From Euperipatoides rowelli (lineage: Eukaryota > Onychophora > Udeonychophora > Euonychophora > Peripatopsidae), in NCBI GenBank assembly GCA_003024985.2, contig PXIH01S0036859.1: a stretch of DNA of 10,197 nt; one strand, written 5' to 3'. The position numbers and the translations under genes were made by a program. Shown one piece after another: positions 1-6,960 of the stretch (its first letter is position 1; every line of letters starts with the position of its first letter). The notes below the pieces were generated by a model. The model did no database searches and was not told the origin of the DNA. It was given only the letters and a program-made list of their open reading frames with translations.

Positions 1-1134
1 CTAGGATCTAGCACAAAATATAGGCTATCATTAAACCTAACACACCACTGCTACACATCCATAGAGAGTTTTTCTTACAAGTTAGGGTTACCACAGTACT
101 TTGTGCATTCTATACATTCCTAAACTTTTGACCGATCTGCACAGAAAATTTTTCATAGAAGTTGGGGTTAACACAGGAATTTTTTAATTTGGAATGACCT
201 AAGAAGGCTGGGCAACAACAGGTACTTTAAGATAAAAATATATAAGTATGGATATTGAATAGACAGTAAATAGAAGATAAATCAGATTTTTTCCTACATT
301 TTCTGATTGTTATGATAGAATAATTTTAGACACATTAGCTTAACAATAGGCAGATGAATTTAAGGGTGTTTTATGACGGGTATAATAAAATAATATTTTC
401 TTCATCTTTAGTTGATTTCTGAGTAATTTAAACTTTACAGCATTAAAGTGAGATGCTTAAAAAATAATTAAAAAAAAATTCATAGTATTTTTAAAGATAT
501 CATGAAAGCTGTCCCATGTTGGTGTGAAATCACTGTGCAGCTTATAAAATCTCATTTACTGTATATACAATATGTGTTATTTGGATTTCACTGCCTAACC
601 ATCAATCAGTGATTAATTGAATCAATTATGTCCTAAATCCTATTCCATATAAGTGAATCAATAAAGGTAGGCTTGTTAGAAAATGAACAGATAATCACAT
701 CAATCCATTTACTTATTTGGATTAGGGTTGAAGAAAACATATTGATTCATTTACCCAAATTAAGGTTCAAAGTTTTTCTGAAGGTTAGATAATCTTTTAC
801 ATTAGGTTTAGATTGCCACAATTGTACAAAATAAGAAATATTTTACTTTAATTTTCTATTTTTTTTTTTGAGTAATTGTAATATTAACTTAAAAAAATTC
901 AAATTAAGTAGATTATAATTAATGAATGTAATAAATCTATTTTAATAAAATAGTTTTCAGAATTTAAACAGATTAAAGTCTTATTTAAACCTTTTGCACT
1001 ACTGCACATCTGTTGAGTAATGATCTCCTCTGCTTTTGATCTTTTTCCGGCTGTATAAGAAAATATATAAATTCTATAGTGCAGAAAAACTATTGATTTC
1101 TATCTTAGTTTGTATAAAAATGAGAACAATTTAA
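1..1134. other. Gene-free AT-rich stretch
   Basis: I see no open frame with recognisable protein content, no RNA gene and no clear transposon ends on either strand. It consists of AT-rich, low-complexity sequence with poly-A and poly-T tracts (for example the T run near 860-869). The only internal structure I can support is the decayed 80-bp-period repeat at 61-180, listed separately. Confidence 0.6.
61..180. repeat. Decayed tandem repeat, two copies 80 bp apart
   Basis: The 40 bases at 61-100 and at 141-180 align without gaps at an offset of exactly 80. They share the cores TTTTTC-T-A-AAGTT-GGGTTA and ACACAG/CCACAG. By eye roughly 70% of positions match. The sequence between the copies is weakly similar at best. 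It may be the end of a minisatellite that continues left of the window, or a remnant of an older duplication. Confidence 0.4.
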
Positions 1135-1402
1135 TATTTTAAATTTTAATAAACATTTATATTAATATTTTTTAAGGTTTTAGTCAACCTAACTGGAGTG
1201 AAAAATCCAAATTTAGAAAATCAAAATNAAATAGATCATTGCTCAATTAGCTTATGGTGTAGATGTAATAAACTTAGATCTTAATGCTTTCATAAAATTA
1301 GTCAAAAANTATTTTAAATTTTAATAAACATTTATATTAATATTTTTTAAGGTTTTAGTCAACCTAACTGGAGTGAAAAATCCAAATTTAGAAAATCAAA
1401 AT
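1135..1402. repeat. Identical 93-bp direct repeat bracketing an N-bounded insert
   Basis: Positions 1135-1227 and 1310-1402 are identical over all 93 bases (from TATTTTAAATTTTAATAAAC to AGAAAATCAAAAT). The 82 bases between them begin with an N (1228) directly after copy 1 and end with an N (1309) directly before TATTTT of copy 2. Perfect identity in a region where all other repeats are diverged, with unresolved bases exactly at both junctions, suggests an assembly join in which a small contig was wedged between duplicated contig ends. A real recent tandem duplication is the alternative. Confidence 0.8.
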
Positions 1403-1710
1403 GTAATAGTGTGCAAAAGTTTCCTTTTATAGAACTAAGAAATGCTGTAAAATATATTGAAGTTTATATAATTTTTTCTGCCTCCCCAATGAAGTTAAAA
1501 ATTGTCCTAAACCGAAAATTTTGTCATTTCTTAATAAGTTAATAAAAACCAAATTGAGAAAATCAAAATGTAATAGTGTGTAAAAGTTGCATTTTAGAAG
1601 TGTAAGAAATGCTGTAAATATAATTTAAATTTGGATAATTTTTTCTGCCTCCCCAATAAAGTTGAAAATTAACCAAATTCGAAAAATTTGATATTGATTT
1701 ATGTTATATT
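1382..1710. repeat. Diverged tandem dimer, about 167-bp unit
   Basis: Unit 1 starts at 1382 (CCAAATTTAGAAAATCAAAA) and unit 2 at 1549 (CCAAATTGAGAAAATCAAAA). They share, in the same order, ATGTAATAGTGTG, AAGAAATGCTGTAAA, ATAATTTTTTCTGCCTCCCC and AATAAAGTTGAAAATT-like blocks. The period of about 167 bp is in the range typical of arthropod satellite monomers, but only two units are present. The first unit overlaps the end of the second 93-bp copy described at 1310-1402. I do not recognise the family. Confidence 0.7.
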
Positions 1711-1733
1711 ATTTTTTATAAACTTTATATCCT

Positions 1734-2036
1734 AACTAGCTGATGTACCCAGCGTTTCCCAACATTTTAAGGGTTAATATGCCCGTCTGTAAAATTTCAT
1801 GATCTACGCTTGTAAACTGTCGATTTGTATAGAAACTATATGGTGTGGCCCAGTGTTTTAACGGTTTTTAATTAATTAAAAATTAACCGTAATTAATTTT
1901 GATTTCAAATGTTTTTGTTTGCCTAGCCCGTTTTTAATACACCCTTCTGTAAAATTTCACAATCCTGGCTTGTAAACTCTGGATTTGTATAGAAAGACAG
2001 AAAGACAAATTTTCTCTTTTATATAGGAGATATATA
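1734..2036. mobile_element. Dispersed repeat, SINE or RTE-tail-like, decayed
   Basis: The segment begins AACTAGCTGATGTACCCAGC and ends in a TTTTCTCTTTTATATAGGAG stretch after an AGAAAGACAGAAAGAC tract. This resembles the widespread arthropod repeats that start AACTAGCTG-ACCC-GCGTT, carry TGTAAAATTTCA-type text, then an ACAGACAGAC tract and a TTTATATA end. Inside are two 54-bp copies, 1782-1835 and 1942-1995, sharing CTGTAAAATTTCA, GCTTGTAAACT and GATTTGTATAGAAA. The second copy is preceded by a second, more degraded head (GTGTGGCCCAGTGTTTTAACGG, near 1843-1864), so the element looks like a partial head-to-tail dimer. Assignment to RTE or to a SINE that uses an RTE tail is from memory of the pattern, not from alignment. 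Confidence 0.5.
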
Positions 2037-2044
2037 ATTTAGCA

Positions 2045-3080
2045 TCTGAGGTCCAAAGTTGAACCTATTAAATATTTGCTTACCATAATAATTTATAATG
2101 TAATAGATGTATTTAGGAAATAAGGATTACACAGTCTATACACTATCACTATATTTCCTGTAAGAACTTTCTAGTAAGCAAATGACAGCATCATAAGTTG
2201 GAAATATATTTTCACTTAACACCAATGGTGTACTAAATACAGGACAGTTTACAGAACTTCTCTTCTTCAGCTTCACTCCTGATATGTCTGTCTGTCTGCT
2301 NTGTCATCTCAAAATGAATCTCAAGTGAGATGGTTTTAAATTTACTAATGTAGTTTAATTAGTGATAATGCCTTCAAAAAAATTAATTGGCCTCTAAGTT
2401 GTAACAATAGCAAGAATCTATTAAAACCACCATTAAATTGTTTATTGTATAATATTAATATCCTTTGTGCATGATACCAATACTATTTTAGGTTTTATAT
2501 TATACCCAAATTTCCAGAAAAGTGTTAATTTCATAATTTCTTACCATTTATTCTACAAGTGGTATCTTAAGTGTTACAACCATTCTCATAAGCAAGACAC
2601 ATGCTAAGCAATAACATGTGTCTGTCTTGTGAGAATGAATGCTACACTTATGATACCAATTATAGAATAGATGGTAAGAAATTATGAAATGGATACTTTT
2701 CTGGAAATTTGGTTATAATATAAAGCCTAAAATAGTATTGGTATCATGCACAAAGGATATTAGTATTATACAATAAATAATTTAATGGTGGTTTTAATAG
2801 ATTCTTGCTATTGTTACAACTTAGAAGCCAATTATTTTTTTTGAAGGTGATATCACTAATTAAAATACATTATAAATTTAAAACCATCTCACTTGAGGAT
2901 TCATTTTGAGAACACAGCAGACAGCCATATCAGGAATGAAGCTGAAGAAGAGAAAGTTATGTAACCTGTCCTGGATTTAGTACACCATTGGTATTAAGTG
3001 AAAATGTATTTCCAACTTATGATGAAGTCATTTGTATTTGGAGTAGATTTAATAAGTAAAATTGAAAAGGACCTACATTT
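2045..3080. repeat. Long inverted repeat (hairpin), arms over 420 bp
   Basis: The core left arm 2179-2603 reads as the reverse complement of the core right arm 2615-3034, leaving an 11-nt loop at 2604-2614. Matched blocks include CATAAGTTGGAAATA/TATTTCCAACTTATG, CCTTTGTGCATGATACCAAT/ATTGGTATCATGCACAAAGG and AGCAAGAATCTATTAAAACC with its complement at 2794-2813. By eye about 90% of positions pair, with small indels. The N at 2301 faces a C, so its true base is probably G. Weaker pairing extends outward: GAGGTCC...CTATTAAAT near 2048-2073 faces ATTTAATAAG...GGACCT near 3048-3074, once the 110-bp insert is skipped. The arms hold no recognisable protein. This may be a foldback or hairpin-type MITE, or an inverted duplication. 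A transcript across it would fold into a long dsRNA. The moderate arm divergence argues against a cloning or assembly palindrome. Confidence 0.9.
2074..2183. mobile_element. Small MITE-like insert with 10-bp terminal inverted repeats
   Basis: ATTTGCTTAC at 2074-2083 is the exact reverse complement of GTAAGCAAAT at 2174-2183. A second inverted pair lies inside (AGGAAATA near 2115 and TATTTCCT near 2152). The segment sits in the left arm of the large inverted repeat, at a place where the right arm has only about 17 unrelated-looking bases (near 3035-3051). An insertion into one arm after the palindrome formed explains this. Loss from the other arm is the alternative. I see no clear target-site duplication. 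At about 110 bp it cannot code for a transposase. Confidence 0.45.
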
Positions 3081-3377
3081 GATGAAATATTTGAGGAAGT
3101 CACACTTAAATTGGAACACATTTGGAAGAAAACATATATTCTTGTAGTTACTCAAAACATAATAATTTTACAAATGCTGCAAGCATACTTGCCCAGTGCC
3201 CAGTCCAAGGGCATGAAAATAAAGCAACCATACAAAGGAAGGCAAATCAATCATGCATCTAAACTCAAAATTCACAGTTTCATTAAAGAAGCCAAAGATA
3301 AACTATTTGATATAGTAGCTTTCAAATGTGAGTTAACTGAGTTGTCATCCACTTTGTGCAAATGTGATAAACCCTGA
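3066..3377 (+). pseudogene. Broken protein-coding fragment, unnamed insect-type family
   Basis: An open frame of about 104 codons follows an in-frame stop at 3063-3065 and ends at a TGA. It begins KGPTFDEIFEEVTLK and continues through EHIWKK, ILQMLQAY, QPYKGRQ and KDKLFDIVAFKC to a final CKCDKP. There is no convincing ATG at the front, so it is an internal exon or a truncated copy. The order (acidic helix, IW-K, short helix ending in Y, basic Q-PYK-R-x-N stretch, LFD-x-x-x-x-KC, then C-x-C) reminds me of uncharacterised proteins found in many copies in insect genomes, but I cannot name the family. Just past the stop another frame reads LKIPVNLKEESK, which would be a plausible continuation after a small deletion, so the stop is probably a break rather than the natural end. 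The first codons overlap the weakly paired outer end of the inverted repeat. It lies head-on to the LINE on the other strand. Function unknown. Confidence 0.5.
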
Positions 3378-3542
3378 AAATACCGGTTAATTTGAAAGAG
3401 GAAAGTAAAAGCCACTGTGAGTAATGCCAACCAGATTACATATGAAACATTGTTAAATCCATAAATTTGCTTTGTAAAACAATGAAATCACTTTTCAAGT
3501 TTGCTCAAATGTTGTTTATCCAATAACTTGAAAAAAACATTT
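3378..3542. other. Junction between gene fragment and LINE
   Basis: A short unannotated spacer. Plus-strand frames after the stop at 3375-3377 are interrupted repeatedly, and minus-strand frames past the last recognisable reverse-transcriptase residues (about 3545) do not look like a LINE C-terminus. I see no poly-A or poly-T tail, microsatellite or target duplication that would mark a natural LINE 3' end. Confidence 0.5.
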
Positions 3543-3659
3543 TCAATAATAGGTCAAACATAATGAATAAATACAAACAAAAACCTGTGGGGACATAAAT
3601 CTTAAACCTTGTTTTAACATTCCAAATGTTTTATTAATCCTCATGACCACATAATCAAT

Positions 3660-4450
3660 GTGTCGGCCAAAAGTCAATCTATCATCATAGTAAACCCCAA
3701 ATCTTTTACAACATGTTCCTGATACAATAAAGTACCATTCAAAAACTAGCAGCATTTTGAACTCCAAAAACCGACCCTCATAACATTTAACTTTTTTAAA
3801 TTAATAATCAATCTATTCATCATACACCAATGGGACAAATGACCAATATCACTCTGAAAAATTGAGATATCAGATTGAGAATTTATATTTCTAGCAATCT
3901 TAAAATCATCAGCATAAATTACCAGGTTAAATTCAATCCCAACTGGAGGATCAAATAAAAATAAAACAAAGATCATACCAGAAAGGATTGATCCCTGAGG
4001 AGACCCATTGATATTTTATAGTAATTAGTATTAAAACCATTAATCGCAATCCTATTTTATCTCTCCAACAAAAAAATTGACCAGCCATTTTATAATCCAA
4101 TGATCAAACTTCAAATATAACAACTTATCAATCAAAATTTTATGATCAATCGTGTCAAAAGCTGAGGATAAATCAAAATATACAATATCTGTAAGACTAC
4201 TGCTTTCCCAACCCTTTAAAAAAATCGAGCTAATCCTCAGAAAGTTGTCATACATTGAAGAACCCTTCTTAAATCCAAACTGCTGATCAGAGATGATATT
4301 ATTATTTCTAACATGGGATTCAATTTTTCTGAGCACAATACATTCAGAAAGTTTTACAAGAGCTGATTAAATGGTAATAGGCCTATAGGAAGAAATCAAA
4401 TTTTTATTACCTTCCTTATAAATTGGTAAGACCCTACCCATTTTCCTAAG
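3660..4450 (-). other. Reverse transcriptase palm domain of ORF2
   Basis: Recognisable RT blocks in order: VLPIYKEGNKNLISSYRPIT (block 1, from 4432), IISDQQFGFKKGSS (block 2, about 4297-4256), YFDLSSAFDTIDH (motif A with the catalytic Asp, about 4180-4142), NRIAINGFN in a shifted frame (about 4040), GSPQGSILSG (motif B, 4006-3977), VIYADDFKIARNI (motif C, YADD at 3905-3916) and GHLSHWCMMNRLIINLKKLN (motif D region, down to about 3795). GVYYDDRLTFGRHID (3698-3654) is the post-palm block seen in CR1- and Jockey-type RTs. All three catalytic aspartates remain, so the damage is frameshifts and stops rather than loss of the active site. Confidence 0.85.
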
Positions 4451-5219
4451 ACTTAGGAAGAATAGACCATCTAAAAGACAAGTTAACAACATTTGTCATA
4501 AAATTAGCAAAAAAATCAATGTTTTTTAAAATAAAATTATTCATGTGATCAGAAGCAGCAGAAAAAGAGCTCTTCAAACTATTCATTTATCTAATATCAA
4601 TTAACAAATCATTACAATAAAGAACACCAGAGTCAAAATCATTTGAAAGTGTATCATCAACAGTATCAACATTAAATCTTGTAAAAGGATCTGCAAACAT
4701 TTTCCCCATTACTATTGGGTCAGAAGTCTGGCTACCATTATGATCAATACAATCAATATTACAATTACATGATTTTTTCTGTGTTTATAAGTGAGAGTAT
4801 AATATTTTTTTTGATACATTGACCTTTTAACTAAGTCATTCTCAAAAACTCATCTTTTATTTCTAATTACATTACTAAGAGCCTTTCTAACACTCTTGTA
4901 AGACTCTAAATTAATTATACCACTATATTTCTTATACATGTTAAAAGCTATATTTTTAACCTTTATCAAAGATAAAATGTTTTCATCCACCCATTGGGGC
5001 CTTTTTTTTATCAACATGCTGAAAAACAGTTTTTGTAGGAGTGTGATCATCAAACATCTTCCCAAGTAAATTTAAATAAAAAAGATAATCAGCTTTAAAA
5101 GAATCTTTACCATTAAGAACCATCATTTTTGACACATCATAAAGTGGTTTGTCAATAGACTGCACATCAGAATTTAAATAATCTTTAATTTGTACTCTAA
5201 ATTTATTAGTTTTTTCAGA

Positions 5220-5900
5220 AACAAATCGATCAAAAAGAATAACTAGATGATAACTTTTACCCAAACAAGAATAATACATAATGTTATCTATACTATCTTT
5301 TTATTATCTTGACTTTTGAAAACATCAAATCCAATAGAAAACTATTATTGTTTCTAAAGTGAGTATTTTCAGTGGTATGTTGAAACCGAAATGATTATTT
5401 ATTAAATCATAAAACCTACGGTAATGCTAATATCACCGGAAACATTATTAATTATACCTTTGCTCCAAACAATATTGAGAAGAGTAAAGTCTCCCATCAT
5501 AATAAATTAAGAACAATTAGTATCTCTAGAGTAATTTAAACTAACATTTAAATTTACAAAAATGTTTTCAGTAGATACATTTTGATTGGGAGGGTGATAG
5601 TCAACACACAAAATATATTTTTTATTATTAACATTCAATCTGAGCCACATTAATTCAGATGTACATGGAATATCATCAATTAGAACAATACCGGTATTGA
5701 TAAACTTCTTAAAATAAGCAATTAAACCCCCTCCTCTAGAGTTAAGTCTATCCTTACGATAGAAAGAATAACCATCAATAAAAAGCTGTTCATCAGTTAT
5801 GACATCTTTGAGCCAGTTTTCCACTATATCAAAAATAGCAATATAAAATGCAACATAGTTCATCTAATTTATTGAACAGTGAGTTCACATTTGAAAAAGC
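5220..5900 (-). other. APE-type endonuclease domain of ORF2
   Basis: Ordered motifs of the exonuclease-endonuclease-phosphatase fold are visible. NVNSLFNKLDEL (from 5891) holds the catalytic Asn. IVENWLKDVITDEQLFIDGY and RKDRLNSRGGGLIAY (ORF 5507-5863) hold the catalytic Glu of the usual ETWL block. YHPPNQN is the usual YRPPN, MGDFT (5483-5497) is the GDFN block, and LLLDLMF (5320-5340) is the LDLVF block. GKSYHLVILF (5232-5261) is the final GKSDH block. In that block Asp has become Tyr (codon 5250-5252), and in GDFT the usual Asn is Thr, so the domain would be dead even with the frame restored. The motifs occupy three reading frames. Confidence 0.8.
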
Positions 5901-6687
5901 ACATTTGATAGAGGAATTATCTAATTTCTACTTATTAGTGGAATTCGAAAACATAATGGCTTGGTTAGAAACATTAGTGATTTGATTAGGAGACAAGCTG
6001 TGTGATAACTCCTGATTATAAAAGGATAAAACACTAGCAACCATTGAAGATGACTCAGGCAGGACATGGACTTTCTGCTTTTTATTCTATAAAAATAATT
6101 TTATTTTTGGGGAGAACGATCAGGAGAGAAATTAACATTTTTTAACAGCTCAAGACCTTCAGATCTCTTGATGATGGCCAACTTCAGAAAAGACTTTTTC
6201 ATATATTCATCAGAGAATGTAAGAACTAACGAACATGACTTAGAATCATTCCGTTTACCCAATCTTTTTGAGCTAATTAATGCATTTATGCTTAACGACA
6301 CATCATTATTATAAATCAGTGAAAATAAATTTCCAATTGAAAAACCTTCCTCAAAATTGAACAAAATAACATTTTTTGTCTACAAAGGTCTTCCTCAGTT
6401 TTCATCAATGCCTCTTTAACATTTACATTTGTATTCGCTTGCAAAGGCATCCACTTTAAATTAGAAGCAATAGAATCTGAATCATCCACTATAACATAAG
6501 TGGTAGAAATACAATTTTCCAGTTTAGAAATTCTTAAATCATATAACAATTTAGTCAATTTCCCTAAAATGCCCTCCTTTAAATTTAAAGAAGTCGCAAA
6601 AGCATCAAATCTTCTAACTAAAATAGCAAATTGATGTGTGATGGGATCTACAAAAACAGCTGATGACGGAGATAACATGGCCAATCT

Positions 6688-6852
6688 ACATTTCTCATAA
6701 GACCAATACATATCTTGTTTTTTTAATACTTTAAATTAAGGCTTAGTAAGACCTTTCAATTAGGTACAGTATTTGTGAAGCCAATTAGAGCAAGTATCGC
6801 AAGAAAGAGCATCTTTGTCAATGTTCTTAAAATCAACTTTGCAGATTAAACA
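6688..6852 (-). other. PHD-type zinc finger in ORF1, seventh ligand lost
   Basis: The spacing is C-x2-C-x13-C-x2-C-x4-H-x2-C, then 22 codons (two of them stops), then Y-x2-C. The tryptophan two residues before the Y is the conserved PHD tryptophan, which sets the register and shows that the Y (codon 6697-6699) replaces the seventh zinc ligand, a Cys-to-Tyr change of one base (TGT to TAT). Visible landmarks are CLIC, CDTCSNWLHKYC and YWSYEKC. PHD fingers bind histone tails or other proteins. In LINE ORF1 the role is not settled. Confidence 0.75.
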
Positions 6853-6861
6853 AAGAGAATC

Positions 6862-6915
6862 AGGACCCGGATTAAGATTGACATCTCCACATATAAAAAT
6901 CAAAATTAATAAAAC
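6862..6915 (-). other. 2A-like ribosome-skipping peptide after a hydrophobic segment
   Basis: The residues run KVLLILIFICGDVNLNPGP. The end fits the 2A consensus D-[VI]-x-x-N-P-G-P exactly, with L in the x position before N, and the hydrophobic helix-like run directly upstream is also typical. In working 2A peptides the ribosome fails to join the final G and P, giving two proteins from one ORF. Here this would release a short hydrophobic leader from the PHD-containing ORF1 protein. In some LINE and invertebrate proteins such 2A sequences double as signal peptides. This copy is in a dead element, but the motif itself carries no visible damage. Confidence 0.85.
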
Positions 6916-6960
6916 TTTATATTTATCTTCATATAACATAATTTTCTTGAGTGAGGTCAC

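Larger units (their letters stand above)
3543..6044 (-). pseudogene. LINE ORF2 (APE endonuclease plus reverse transcriptase), broken, 3'-truncated
   Basis: This is the enzyme of the retrotransposon: an N-terminal apurinic-type endonuclease nicks the target and the reverse transcriptase copies the RNA from the nick. A candidate start is the ATG at 6042-6044, in frame with the endonuclease start but interrupted by a TAG before KLDNSSIKCAF. The domains are the endonuclease (about 5900-5220), a linker (KKRPQWVDENILSLIK, about 5009-4962) and the RT palm (about 4450-3660). Single-base frameshifts lie near 5845, between 5486 and 5370, between 5320 and 5280, in the A8 run at 5001-5008, between 4052 and 4006, and in the G run near 3697. 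Stops include TAA at 5507-5509 and 4367-4369. The frame is lost after CIYSLCLTYY (3545), where family members normally go on for 150 or more residues and then a 3' UTR. Confidence 0.8.
6101..6960 (-). pseudogene. LINE ORF1 (2A-like peptide, PHD finger, gag-like), broken
   Basis: This is the retrotransposon's nucleic-acid-binding ORF1 protein. The first ATG in the frame is at 6939, eight codons after a GTG. In order there is a hydrophobic stretch (KVLLILIFIC), a 2A-like motif (GDVNLNPGP), a PHD-type zinc finger, a linker of about 90 residues with leucine-rich helical text (GILGKLTKLLYDL), and a C-terminal block RLGKRND...LVLTFSDEYMKKSFLKLA...SPDRSP. That block matches the RLGK-x-RPL-V-F-x-K-x-x-L-x-x-A-x-DLTP pattern of LINE ORF1 RRM-like ends. 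Breaks: TAA stops at 6760-6762 and 6736-6738 in the first frame, and a one-base loss in the A run near 6376-6381, where the frame moves from EDLCRQK to NVILFNFEE. After SPDRSPQK (6101) the expected charged tail is absent. Codon content is as AT-rich as the surroundings. Confidence 0.8.

Noticed and set aside
81-90. Telomere-like TTAGGG at 83-88
   Set aside because: A single occurrence inside the 80-bp repeat, with no tandem array of TTAGG or TTAGGG.
2179-3034. Inverted repeat as an assembly or cloning palindrome artefact
   Set aside because: The arms differ by many substitutions and indels and one arm has a nested insert, which a technical palindrome would not show.
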